Source: Winogradskyella epiphytica
Lineage (GTDB): Bacteria > Bacteroidota > Bacteroidia > Flavobacteriales > Flavobacteriaceae
Assembly (NCBI RefSeq): GCF_003217215.1
Contig: NZ_QJTD01000001.1
Span: 434,001-498,000 of the forward strand
DNA: 64,000 bases
Reading direction: 5' to 3'
Under the pieces are notes generated by a model that saw nothing but the letters and a program-made list of their open reading frames with translations, was not told the origin of the DNA and did no database searches. A program made the position numbers and the translations under genes. Positions 6,732 through 16,300 of this stretch are shown in pieces (the stretch's first letter is position 1; every line of letters begins with the position of its first letter).

Positions 6732-9700
6732 TTAGTTTTTAATGAATTTTACAGATTGAGAATTTCCGTTTTGAGCGGTAACCGTTAAAATGTAGATTCC
6801 TATTTTTAAATCTGACACATCCAACAAATGATTCGTTTTATAGTTGGTATTGGGTTGCACGACTTGACCCAATAAATTAGCAATGCTAACTTTAAACGGA
6901 AGTGCTTCGCTTAATTTCACATTGACCATATCATTTACAGGGTTTGGCCATAATTTTACGTTCTGATTATCCCTATCAAATTGATTGATACTTAGTACGA
7001 CCTCAACATATTTGTTCTGAGTTAAATTGGTGATAATCGGTGGATTCTGGTCAAAATAAATGGCTGCTCTATTTTCCATAATATCATTAACTACAACATC
7101 GTCCTTGGCTTTTATCATGTATTTTAAATACCCTTGACTTGCCAATTCATCATTTACTGTATAGTCTAAATAGATATCATTAAAGTTAAATTTTACAATA
7201 TTTTCATCATTAGATTTAATGGTTTCAATAGATAATGGATGAGAGCTTTCTAATAGGGTCAAAGAATATTTATCAAATTTCTGGTCTAAAGAATCCACAA
7301 TAAAAACATCTTTAGCAGAGAAATTACCTTCATTTTGAAACCTAATAGTATAGGTCAACCATTTTTCATTCAAAGGAATTTCATTTAAGACCTCTGGCAC
7401 TCCTGGATTTACCAATTTATCATTAGGATCGTAAGAAGAACGAATTGGTGTATTATAAGGACCGTCTGAATAAACATCTTCTCTTTCCTCGTATGGTGGC
7501 TCTTCATAAATTTCTTCTGGTGTTTTGTATGGACCGCCCAAATCTGGAAAACCTTGTTCTGCATCTTGATGTCTTGGAATGAGTTCCACTACTGTTTGCT
7601 CTGGCAAACCATCTCCATAATCATTACTTGCCGTTTGTTTTACTCCATAACTAATCACAGACCCATTGCTGGCTGGTGTAAACAAGTCGGTTTTAACCTC
7701 AAGAATATATGTATCCAATGGACTGATCTGTGGTAACGAAAATGATACTTTAGTTGTATCTGCCACAGTAGTTATAATTGGTGTTAAAGACATTACAGAA
7801 GACGTATAAGTACTTGGTTTCACATTGGTCTTCCATTTATGGCTTCTTGGTTCTATTGTGAGTTTATCAATAAGATGAAAGGGCTGTAATGGTTGCAGTC
7901 TTGTTACTTTTACGTCTGGAATAGCTGGTAATGTATTGTTAGTGCCTTCTTCTTCATTAAAAAACACATAATCAAAATCAACATTATTAAAGGTTTTAGT
8001 ATAAGACAAATTCCCAATGGCTGTAGTAAACGTGTTTTCAAAATTGGCACGTGTAAAAGCCCAAGCTCCTTGTTTTGCAGAAGATTTTATCACTAAGGAT
8101 TCTATGTTTTTAGGTTGTAACTGAATATCGGTAACGTTTGTATTGGCATTTAAATCCGAGACATTTACAATCCGTTGGCGTTCTGGTGCCACTACATAGG
8201 GACTTAATACAGGAAGGGTTATCTCATAAGTTCCTAAACCTTCAAAATAGGGGAAGTAATAGCTTCCATCAGATTTTGAGTACAATTCATAAATCGCACC
8301 ACTACTTGTTTTTAGGGTTAGTTTTTGATTAGGGTAGCCTTCACCTGTATCAAATTGGTTGTTTTCATTGATATCTACATACACATTACCTGTGATACCA
8401 TAAGTTACGCCTTCGTTTAAAAATTGAGGTGCTGTATTATCTGTTGTTATTTTCATCCATTTTTTAGACGTATGAGACCAAAATGCACCATTGGCATCAA
8501 TCGACAATGTTTTTGGTCTGTAAAATGAATTGAATGGAATGAGTCCTGAGCCACCTTCAACTTGAATAGAAGAAAATATTGGTGTTGCTGATTCTGGATT
8601 TTCAATACTTAAAAGTCGTGTGGAATCATTTGTTAACAACCAAATCTTTCCGTTCGTATCTGAAACGCCAGCGACGACATTATATAATTCCGAAAAGTCA
8701 CTTGCACCAATACTTGTCAATGTTGTTCCGTCAAACAAAAAGATACCTCCTCCACAAATAACAGCAACATTGCCATTTGGTAATGAAATTAATTCTTTGA
8801 TACCTCCTAAGTTAGTTGTACTGGGATAGGTTGTTGTGGTTTGCGTAGTAGTATCAAATTTTTTAAATTCTAGACCACTTCCAACATTTTTAGCGAAAAA
8901 GGCATTTCCGTTGATATCTGGCGTAAAATCGTACCAGTTACTATATCCAGTCTCGTCTAAATTGAAGGTTTGTATCAACTGATTATGTTTATATACGAAA
9001 ATTTTTCTGGCAGAATTGCTAAACATCCAAATCTGATCTTTGTATCTATGGTATTGGGTGATACTACTAGATCCATGACTTGGTAAGTTTGCCACATAGG
9101 GCATATATACTTTTTTTAGTGTTTGGTAATTAATTACAGGATTGCCATCTACGTCTAAAATGAAAGAATTTGTACCTCCCAAATTAAATTGTTTTTTAAA
9201 ATCATCTGTAATAGACATATGGCTGAGAATACCTCCATCATAAAAGTTATAAAACCAAACACCCTCTGTATCTGGATACGCAAAGTAATATCTGCGCAAC
9301 ATTTTGTCTGAGAGATTATTAGGCTCATCATCTGTAATACCACTCCAAACGCCATTATCGTTTACAATGGCTTCGTAATTTATATCTGATGATGATGACG
9401 AATTGGCCGTAACCATGATGTAAATCTTGCCGTTGAATCTATAGACTTCGCCTGGTGAATAGGTCATATTAAAACCTAATTCTCTAATATCTTCCATAGA
9501 TCTAACGGTCCAAACAGGATTAGTCTCATCAGGTTCTAATTCAACAAATCCCGATAGATTGCTTGCTGTTGCCCAAACCGATCCATTAGCATCAATGTCT
9601 AAATTATTAAAGCTATAGTTTGTTGTTGCCGTTTTTGCCAATTGAAACGGAATAATGGTTTCAGATGCTATATTGAATTTATAGATGGCACTATCATTAT

Positions 9701-10547
9701 TATTCCTATTGGCCAACCAAAGGTTTCCGTTACCATCATTAACAACATCTTGTATGTTGTTGACATATTCAGATGAATCTGTGAAATAAGAGCCTTCTAA
9801 AGCAATCGTATCTTTATTTAGTTTATATAAACCTGTTGAAGTCCCAAAATAAAGAGCTTCATTGGCAACTATTAATTTACTTTCGCTATTTTCTCCTGTG
9901 ACAGCGGCAGGAAGCCCTCCTAAATAACTCAACGTACTGTTTTCATATTTATAAATTTTATAACCTGAATTCCCTCCAAATTGCGCCACGACATAAGTAA
10001 CATCATTAGTTTCATCATAAGCAAAAGAATGTGTATAATTTCCATTACTACCACCTGTGTCTGTTGCATACGACAAGGTATTATATATGCTTGTGGCTAA
10101 ATCTAAATAATGTAAGCCCCAATTACTGCCATGGTAAAAAAACATATAGCCTTGACTATTCACTATGGCCTTTCGCATTTGTGGAGAATTTCCATTTAAG
10201 TTAGTTCTCGGTGCTGTAAATTCTGGTATGTTATTCCAAGTACCATCGGTTTTTCGAATAGAAATACCGGCTTCTGTTATGAACACTTCATCTGTATTAT
10301 AGTAATTAGGAGCCATTTGTTTAATTGCCCTATAACTAAGGCCATAACTAGCTTCCACAACACCCAAGTTATTCCTACTATCACAAAACGATATTTTTCC
10401 CTGAGCCTCAGGTATCGTGTTGCCACATTGGTTGGGATAATAGGTCACCTTTGTACCTACGAGATAGGTTTCCACTTTTTGCACTTGAGCTTCTAAAGCA
10501 GGTATTAAAAGGCACAAGGCTATGCTGAATAGTAATTTTGTTTTCAT
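6732..10547 (-). CDS. Giant secreted propeller protein with SdrB-like and T9SS domains
   Basis: This 1271-residue protein starts with a signal peptide (1-21). Residues of about 60-700 are repeats like those of two-component-regulator propellers, with recurring turns such as DGNGNLWLANR, DANGSVWAT, DTNGKIWLLT and DANGAFWSH. A Cna_B/SdrD-like beta sandwich follows (about 716-790, VYVDINENNQFDTGEG). Near 1036-1175 lies a conserved repeat domain recognised by SSYDPNDK, then LTYTIRFQNEGN. The end (about 1195-1271) is a T9SS type A sorting domain from LWPNPVND to VKFIKN. It should be exported and displayed or released at the surface. It sits between two small exported proteins in one operon. Confidence 0.85.
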   Translation of the reverse strand: MKTKLLFSIALCLLIPALEAQVQKVETYLVGTKVTYYPNQCGNTIPEAQGKISFCDSRNNLGVVEASYGLSYRAIKQMAPNYYNTDEVFITEAGISIRKTDGTWNNIPEFTAPRTNLNGNSPQMRKAIVNSQGYMFFYHGSNWGLHYLDLATSIYNTLSYATDTGGSNGNYTHSFAYDETNDVTYVVAQFGGNSGYKIYKYENSTLSYLGGLPAAVTGENSESKLIVANEALYFGTSTGLYKLNKDTIALEGSYFTDSSEYVNNIQDVVNDGNGNLWLANRNNNDSAIYKFNIASETIIPFQLAKTATTNYSFNNLDIDANGSVWATASNLSGFVELEPDETNPVWTVRSMEDIRELGFNMTYSPGEVYRFNGKIYIMVTANSSSSSDINYEAIVNDNGVWSGITDDEPNNLSDKMLRRYYFAYPDTEGVWFYNFYDGGILSHMSITDDFKKQFNLGGTNSFILDVDGNPVINYQTLKKVYMPYVANLPSHGSSSITQYHRYKDQIWMFSNSARKIFVYKHNQLIQTFNLDETGYSNWYDFTPDINGNAFFAKNVGSGLEFKKFDTTTQTTTTYPSTTNLGGIKELISLPNGNVAVICGGGIFLFDGTTLTSIGASDFSELYNVVAGVSDTNGKIWLLTNDSTRLLSIENPESATPIFSSIQVEGGSGLIPFNSFYRPKTLSIDANGAFWSHTSKKWMKITTDNTAPQFLNEGVTYGITGNVYVDINENNQFDTGEGYPNQKLTLKTSSGAIYELYSKSDGSYYFPYFEGLGTYEITLPVLSPYVVAPERQRIVNVSDLNANTNVTDIQLQPKNIESLVIKSSAKQGAWAFTRANFENTFTTAIGNLSYTKTFNNVDFDYVFFNEEEGTNNTLPAIPDVKVTRLQPLQPFHLIDKLTIEPRSHKWKTNVKPSTYTSSVMSLTPIITTVADTTKVSFSLPQISPLDTYILEVKTDLFTPASNGSVISYGVKQTASNDYGDGLPEQTVVELIPRHQDAEQGFPDLGGPYKTPEEIYEEPPYEEREDVYSDGPYNTPIRSSYDPNDKLVNPGVPEVLNEIPLNEKWLTYTIRFQNEGNFSAKDVFIVDSLDQKFDKYSLTLLESSHPLSIETIKSNDENIVKFNFNDIYLDYTVNDELASQGYLKYMIKAKDDVVVNDIMENRAAIYFDQNPPIITNLTQNKYVEVVLSINQFDRDNQNVKLWPNPVNDMVNVKLSEALPFKVSIANLLGQVVQPNTNYKTNHLLDVSDLKIGIYILTVTAQNGNSQSVKFIKN

Positions 10548-10557
10548 AATGTTATTT

Positions 10558-11115
10558 TTAATAGCTGTCTAATTTTTTTAAATCCTCATCCTTTATATAA
10601 GACCAAAGTTTATCTGGTTGTTCTGTACCCTCTAAAACCAGGCTAAAGCGTTGCTTATATATAAACCGAATTTCATTACGGTTTTCCTCTGGCTGTAAAA
10701 ATGCTATGGTTTTGTAACCATCACGTTCTTTATAAATATATTCTGTGTTTCCTTCCCCTTTATTCTGGTATTTATAGGATCTTTCGAAATCTTCAACTAC
10801 TGATGAGCCTTTCTTATTCCCATCTTCTAAACTGTATTCGATATTATTCTTCATATCCTCGCCTTTCAAATAAAATGCACTCGTGATTTTACGAGATAGC
10901 AATGTGGATTCAGACACTTCTATGAGTTTATAATCTCCAAGTTCTATAGGAAAAAAATCATTGAACGGTTGTTGGGTTTTAGAGCTGTCCAATACGTTGT
11001 TTTGCGATTTCTGCTCTTTTTCTAAAGTAGCACCCAAGCTATCACCTTCTTTCCTATTGGACTGAAAAGCAGCCATTAACACAAAAATGGATAGCATAAT
11101 TAAATAGGTTTTCAT
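10558..11115 (-). CDS. Exported protein of unknown function
   Basis: I do not recognise a family. The 185-residue product begins with a hydrophobic segment (MKTYLIMLSIFVLMAAF), probably a signal peptide though the cleavage site is unclear, followed by a charged low-complexity linker up to about residue 50 and then a compact domain rich in aromatic and acidic residues (FFPIELGDYKLIEVSES to DLKKLDSY). The mature part has no cysteine. It lies between the two giant T9SS genes, 11 bases after one and 10 bases before the other, so it is co-transcribed with them. Confidence 0.6.
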   Translation of the reverse strand: MKTYLIMLSIFVLMAAFQSNRKEGDSLGATLEKEQKSQNNVLDSSKTQQPFNDFFPIELGDYKLIEVSESTLLSRKITSAFYLKGEDMKNNIEYSLEDGNKKGSSVVEDFERSYKYQNKGEGNTEYIYKERDGYKTIAFLQPEENRNEIRFIYKQRFSLVLEGTEQPDKLWSYIKDEDLKKLDSY

Positions 11116-11126
11116 AGTTAGCGTTT

Positions 11127-14100
11127 TTAATTTTTAATAAATTTGATAGTTTGATTATCGCCTTCTTCTGAAGTAATATTTAAAAAATAAAGGCCTTTTG
11201 ATAGGCTTGAAATTTCTAATTCTGTTGCGTCGTTATTATTTTTTTTAATTAAAACTATTTGACCTAAAGTGTTTACCAATTTTAAATCATAGCTCCTTGA
11301 AGATGGAGCTTGAACAAATAACTTGTTAAAAACTGGGTTTGGATATAAATTAAATGTACGTTTTAACACTTGCTCAATAGACAGTGTAGAGTCTGTTGAG
11401 ACTCCAAACTCTGAAGTGTTGCCGTTGGCATCAGTTGCCGTTGCTACTATGGTAAGATAATCATCAACGTTATATCCAGTAGGTAGGTTTAAGATAACGG
11501 TCTTGTCCCCTGGTTCAGAATAGCTGTCTGCCTCAATGAAAAATTTCCCCTGACCATTAGCTGCTCCAAAAAACTCAATCACCATAGGATAAGCTGAATT
11601 AACTATTGAACTAGGCACCGAATACGTCACTTCTAAAGCATCGTCGCCTAAATTTACAATTACAGATATTTCAGGTGTATTCTGCAGATTATTAACTCCA
11701 GAATCCGCATCATCGACATCATTTTCAGTTGTACCCACCAAATCAATTCCTAAGACTGAATTACTAAATATACTATTCTCTGAAATGGTGACTTGGGTTG
11801 GAATTCCTAAAGCAGGATTTAACTCAACTCCTTTTTGGTTATTTGCAATCGTGTTTTTTGTGATGGCATTACCTGTATTAGCTCCTGTTACCGATATACC
11901 TTGTAAACCATTCCCAAGATTAGTGGTTCCGTCAGCTCCAATACCTATGTTATTATAACCTATGGTATTGCTATTGGATGCCATAACCACACTGATAGCG
12001 GTTAGATTATGACTTCCAAAAACATTAGCTTCATTTGGGCTACTTCCACCAATTATATTGTTGCTACTGTTATTTAACATAAGGCCAACACCGAGATTTT
12101 CGACATCCGAATTACCATCTGGTAAAGTGCCTACTTTATTATTGTAGAAATGTATATTATCCGCTCCAATAAAATTTACGTTTTTGGCTTGTTGCGAAAC
12201 GGTTCCGTTTCCGGAAATGGTATTTTCTGATACTTGTGTATTGGGTGAAGAACCATTAAATACTAAACCTTCGTTCCCATTTTTAATAATGCCATCGCCT
12301 TCAGGATTTAGGCCTATATAATTATTTTTAATGCTATGTGATTCGCCAGAAACAAACATACCGATATCGCTATTACCCGAAATTATATTTCTTTCTAATG
12401 CACTTGCACCTCCAATTGTAGTGTAGGTTGATGCAGCCATTAACCTAACACCTGTTACATTTGGTATTGCTGCATCTCCTAAAGCATTTAAACCTATATA
12501 ATTATTTTGAATTGAGATTGACGTCCCCCAAATACTAATACCGTTGCCACTATTACCGGAAATAATATTTCTATCAAGTGGATCAGTACCTCCAATACTA
12601 ATATTTACTGATGTAGGTGCCAACCAAATTCCGGTGGTGTTTGGCAATGCTGCAGTACCTGAGGCATCTAAACCAATATAATTTCCTTTTACTGTGCATC
12701 CGCTCGAATTATTCTCTTCGAAATATATTCCTGCTGTATTACCAGATATCACATTTCTAGAACCTGCTACTTGGCCACCAATACTATTATTACCGTCTTC
12801 TATATTAATACCAATATTATTAGGAACTGCTGCCGAACCTAGAGCATTTGTTCCAATATAGTTCCCTAGAATCTGATTGTTCTTCCCGAATCTTATACCT
12901 ATACCTATAGTGTTTCCTGAAATAACATTTTTAGAATTTGTAGTTGTTCCGCCGATGATATTGTTATTGTTTTCTCCAGTAAGCATCATAATACCCGCGG
13001 AATTTGGCATTGCTACATTTCCTGTAACATCAACACCAATATAATTTCCCTTTATACTATTGGAAACTACAGGACTAGCTGTGCTTCCTTGAAGATAAAT
13101 ACCGTATTGTCCATTTCCTGATATAAGATTTCCTTCGCCTTCATTATCAGTTCCTATGTTATTATTGTTTGCCCCAAACAGCACTAAAACCCCTCCTCTA
13201 ACATTAGGTATAGCTTGTGTTCCTGTGATATCAGTACCTATATAATTTCCTATGACTGAATTGCCATAAGATTCTGAACCTACAATAGCCACTCCAGTTC
13301 CCACTGTACTCTCTACTGATGAAAAAGCGCCTGATATTATATTTCGAGCGCCCTCCGAATTTCCACCCAAAACATTGTTTGGTGCATCTATTAATTGAAC
13401 ATTAAATCGATTACCTCTGTTTAAAGTCCCCGTAGCATCAGTACCTATTAAATTGCCTTGAATGAGATTATTCGTTGCCTCAGAATTAGTGCTTGTCCCA
13501 CTGAAGGTAAGTCCACCTGCAGTATTTCCCGAAATAACATTGCCCTGATTAGGCAAATCGCCTCCTATTATATTACCTCCTGAATTATTAAAATATAAGC
13601 CGCCACCCGTATTTGAATTCACCGTTGTTCCATCTGGTTTTATTCCTATATAATTGGATTGAAAAATATGGTTTCCAGTATTTGAAAAAACACCGAAACC
13701 AAGGCTGAACGGACTCACTTCCAAACGTTTGAACCCACCAATACTTAATCCGTAAATTTCCGACCCACCAGAATTACCAATGAGTTGTAAACCGTTGTGG
13801 TTACCGGTTAAATTAGAACCGTCTATTTCGATTATTGGTGAGTTTATATAATCCAATTGTGTTCTACCATCTATAATAATAGGTTGCTGAATAGGAGTCA
13901 TTACATCAGTTACCGATATAACAAATGGTGCGTTGCCAGAAATATCGAATTCGATAATATCTTTATCGCCAGTTTTATTAGCATTTTGAATGGCAGCACG
14001 CAATGTACAGTTGCCTTGTGCGTCTGCACATACAGAATCATTTAAATTAATATCTGGCAGATCTGCAGGACTATTAACCGTAAAGGTTGTTTGTGAATGC

Positions 14101-14150
14101 ATTCTAGTAATAAATGCAAAAATCACAATAAAGAGTAGTTGTGTTTTCAT
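11127..14150 (-). CDS. Secreted parallel beta-helix protein with T9SS domain
   Basis: I start the gene at ATG 14150, where MKTQLLFIVIFAFITRMHSQ is a clean signal peptide; an in-frame ATG at 14225 would put 25 residues in front of it. The 1007-residue product opens with a CSLREA-like segment (CTLRAAIQNAN), then carries many right-handed beta-helix coils of the form NVISGN..GI and GNYIGTD..GT..PN, running to about residue 800. A linker with VNSAYPMVIEFFGAANG leads to a T9SS type A domain starting LYPNPVFN. Such proteins often bind or cleave polysaccharide, but no catalytic residues are evident. It is the first gene of the secreted operon. Confidence 0.85.
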   Translation of the reverse strand: MKTQLLFIVIFAFITRMHSQTTFTVNSPADLPDINLNDSVCADAQGNCTLRAAIQNANKTGDKDIIEFDISGNAPFVISVTDVMTPIQQPIIIDGRTQLDYINSPIIEIDGSNLTGNHNGLQLIGNSGGSEIYGLSIGGFKRLEVSPFSLGFGVFSNTGNHIFQSNYIGIKPDGTTVNSNTGGGLYFNNSGGNIIGGDLPNQGNVISGNTAGGLTFSGTSTNSEATNNLIQGNLIGTDATGTLNRGNRFNVQLIDAPNNVLGGNSEGARNIISGAFSSVESTVGTGVAIVGSESYGNSVIGNYIGTDITGTQAIPNVRGGVLVLFGANNNNIGTDNEGEGNLISGNGQYGIYLQGSTASPVVSNSIKGNYIGVDVTGNVAMPNSAGIMMLTGENNNNIIGGTTTNSKNVISGNTIGIGIRFGKNNQILGNYIGTNALGSAAVPNNIGINIEDGNNSIGGQVAGSRNVISGNTAGIYFEENNSSGCTVKGNYIGLDASGTAALPNTTGIWLAPTSVNISIGGTDPLDRNIISGNSGNGISIWGTSISIQNNYIGLNALGDAAIPNVTGVRLMAASTYTTIGGASALERNIISGNSDIGMFVSGESHSIKNNYIGLNPEGDGIIKNGNEGLVFNGSSPNTQVSENTISGNGTVSQQAKNVNFIGADNIHFYNNKVGTLPDGNSDVENLGVGLMLNNSSNNIIGGSSPNEANVFGSHNLTAISVVMASNSNTIGYNNIGIGADGTTNLGNGLQGISVTGANTGNAITKNTIANNQKGVELNPALGIPTQVTISENSIFSNSVLGIDLVGTTENDVDDADSGVNNLQNTPEISVIVNLGDDALEVTYSVPSSIVNSAYPMVIEFFGAANGQGKFFIEADSYSEPGDKTVILNLPTGYNVDDYLTIVATATDANGNTSEFGVSTDSTLSIEQVLKRTFNLYPNPVFNKLFVQAPSSRSYDLKLVNTLGQIVLIKKNNNDATELEISSLSKGLYFLNITSEEGDNQTIKFIKN

Positions 14151-14709
14151 GATAATAGTTTTAGTTAATGAATGAATTTTATATTGGTGTATATGCAAAA
14201 AGATTGTAAAACAAGAATTACTCACTTACAACAGAATTTACTTCTGCTTCATCTCATTCATCAATCCATATAACCCTGTACAACAACTGTTTAAGCAAAG
14301 CTATTTTGAAAACATGTAATAGGATATGAGATATGTAACAATTGATAGAAGAGTTGTAACATTAATAATAAAAAGAAGGTTATCTGTATTTATTTGATCA
14401 CTCTAAAGAAGATAAAGAGTAATTATACTTTTTTACAACATATAAAATGACGAAGAGTTCTTTATCATAAAATTGATAATTCGCTATGATACAACTTCCT
14501 GCCTTTTAAAGTTTAAAAAACTATTAAAGACAATTGAATTCAATCTTAAATTGAGTAAAAATAAATCTAGTAGATATAGGTTTGGAATTTAATGTGAACT
14601 TAGAAAGATCTAAACATTCATTAATGTGGTAAGAGCACTATTGCACAGTCTTATAACTAAGAATGAAGGACTTCAATATTTCACGATTTGAATAGCTCTG
14701 AATTATAGA
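14151..14709. other. Gene-free segment with candidate operon promoter
   Basis: No reading frame here looks like a gene. The only signal I can support is a -10 element on the minus strand at 14296-14303. The rest is AT-rich sequence without clear hairpins. Confidence 0.5.
14296..14303 (-). promoter_or_regulatory. Candidate -10 of the secreted-protein operon
   Basis: On the minus strand this reads TAGCTTTG, a perfect TAnnTTTG. It would give a leader of about 140 bases before the ATG at 14150. No good -33 element is visible at the expected distance. Confidence 0.4.
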
Positions 14710-15321
14710 TTACTTCATCAATTTCTTATCCTCTTTTTCTTCAATTTTTAAGGCAGAATAATCTAAAGTCCAACCGATAGTTTGAACAATGTTTTCTATA
14801 AGTAGAATGGCTTCTAAAGCCTCTTGTTTAGCTATATTGTACAAGCCACTTTCTGGGACTTTTTCTAAAATATGAGCTCTAGCTTTGGTGTTTAAATCTG
14901 TTAAATCGGTTGCTGCAAACCTATTAAACATTCCGTCGCGCTTATCGTAATAGTTAATATTACTTTCTATAGACAACACTTCTGGCTCTGGAAAATGCGT
15001 CAATACAACCGTTTTAGTTTTAGTGTTCGATGACATTTGGACTTTACTCAAATCGAAGCCCACATGTGCTTTGGCGTTAATAATCACTAATGCTTTTTTC
15101 CGACTTGATATGAGTTTTAAGAATTTCGCTTTTACATCTTCGTAGTGATAGATTTCCGCAAAATCACCTTCAACCGTTACGAATTTACAAACGCGTTTTA
15201 TTTTATCTAAAAGTATAATTGACTGCTCATTAGCAATTTTCTTCGTCTTCCAATGTTCATAGAGAATCACTAAACCTATAGTGAATAAAACGCTAATGAT
15301 GATTATAAAAAATGTTTCCAT
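14710..15321 (-). CDS. DUF4230 membrane-anchored protein
   Basis: The 203-residue protein has one N-terminal membrane segment (about 3-21) followed by a soluble domain of the DUF4230 type: VCKFVTVEGDFAEIYHYED, a strand pair KKALVIINAKAHVGFDLSKV, a PEPEVLSIESNINYYDKRDGMFNRF segment, and a final helix pair ending in WTLDYSALKIE. The family is widespread in Bacteroidota and Firmicutes and has no known role. The domain probably faces the periplasm. It is transcribed alone, with no clear partner. Confidence 0.75.
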   Translation of the reverse strand: METFFIIIISVLFTIGLVILYEHWKTKKIANEQSIILLDKIKRVCKFVTVEGDFAEIYHYEDVKAKFLKLISSRKKALVIINAKAHVGFDLSKVQMSSNTKTKTVVLTHFPEPEVLSIESNINYYDKRDGMFNRFAATDLTDLNTKARAHILEKVPESGLYNIAKQEALEAILLIENIVQTIGWTLDYSALKIEEKEDKKLMK

Positions 15322-15460
15322 ATTCCTTTTATATCTTCAAGGTACTGAAACCTTAGGGGATATTTTGAATTAACTATTGTTTTAATTGGACACGATTCCC
15401 CTAATCATAGTCACATTAATTAGCTTAACAGCAAGCAAAACTTAGTGACACACGACTTGT

Positions 15461-16210
15461 TTAGTCCATAATTTTATACAAAATCGGTTTACTTGGCGTC
15501 GCATCATTTTCAAAAGGTGCAATTTGAAGATTTAGCATATACTTACCATCCTCTACATCGTTAGGCACAAAAATAAATTCTGTTATTGTCGCATCTAATC
15601 GCAACTTTCCACTTGTATTCCAAAACGCATTATGTGCCAACAACAAACCGTCATCGTTCTCCTTATCTACACTCGGAAGGTCGATTAACAGATGTTTTAT
15701 ACCTTTATTTTTAAGAAATATCGCTGCATCTTCCATCAAATAAGTAGGGTTGGTATGAGAATATTGCTTCGTTAGTTTAGAACGTGTATTAGGAATAGTT
15801 CTAATTACAATAGCTTCGCGCTTTTTATTGCCCAATGTAAATTGTAACTGTTTTTTGGAAATCACATAATCATCACCAACTTTTTCTGGAGCAACAGTAA
15901 CCACTTCCGCTAAAAAGAAAAACTGCTTTAAATGCTCATTAATCGAATACACTTTTTCTGTGATGTGTCCTACAGTTTCCGTATGCGTGCCATGGGAGTG
16001 CGGATTGAATGTAATAGTATTAAAATTCACCACAGCACCATTAGCAACAGTGATAATCTCACCATCAATGACTTCTGGTTCTATTTTTGGCGGCTCTAAA
16101 TACCAAGCATTAACGTTAGTAGGATTCCCTCTTAATGGAATTGAAATATCTAAAGGTTGAGTTAAATCAATTTTTAATTTTCTCGAATTGTATTGTATTG
16201 TTGCTATCAT
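15461..16210 (-). CDS. Cyclase / kynurenine formamidase-like hydrolase
   Basis: The 249-residue protein belongs to the cyclase family (Pfam Cyclase), metal-dependent amide or lactone hydrolases that include kynurenine formamidase KynB. The signature HxGTHxDxPxH appears as residues 71-82, with His73, His76 and His82, but Asp is replaced by Glu78 and the spacing residue Pro by Val. The family's other landmarks are present: TIPNTRSKLTKQYSHTNPTY and DLPSVDKENDDG, with a conserved late Asp. No tryptophan catabolism genes surround it, so the substrate is open. No signal peptide is present. Confidence 0.75.
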   Translation of the reverse strand: MIATIQYNSRKLKIDLTQPLDISIPLRGNPTNVNAWYLEPPKIEPEVIDGEIITVANGAVVNFNTITFNPHSHGTHTETVGHITEKVYSINEHLKQFFFLAEVVTVAPEKVGDDYVISKKQLQFTLGNKKREAIVIRTIPNTRSKLTKQYSHTNPTYLMEDAAIFLKNKGIKHLLIDLPSVDKENDDGLLLAHNAFWNTSGKLRLDATITEFIFVPNDVEDGKYMLNLQIAPFENDATPSKPILYKIMD

Positions 16211-16300
16211 TTATGCTGAATTTATTTCAGTAATTTTTTAATTTAATTAGTTATAGACCTGATCTGGAACCCTCTAAATCTCTTAGAATAGTTTAAATAG

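Noticed and set aside
11800..13900. A possible CRISPR array or DNA repeat array
   Set aside because: The periodicity is at protein level (beta-helix coils); DNA copies are too diverged and have no constant repeat with spacers.
14225..14227. Start codon of the beta-helix gene at 14225
   Set aside because: It would put 25 residues in front of a clean signal peptide that begins at ATG 14150.
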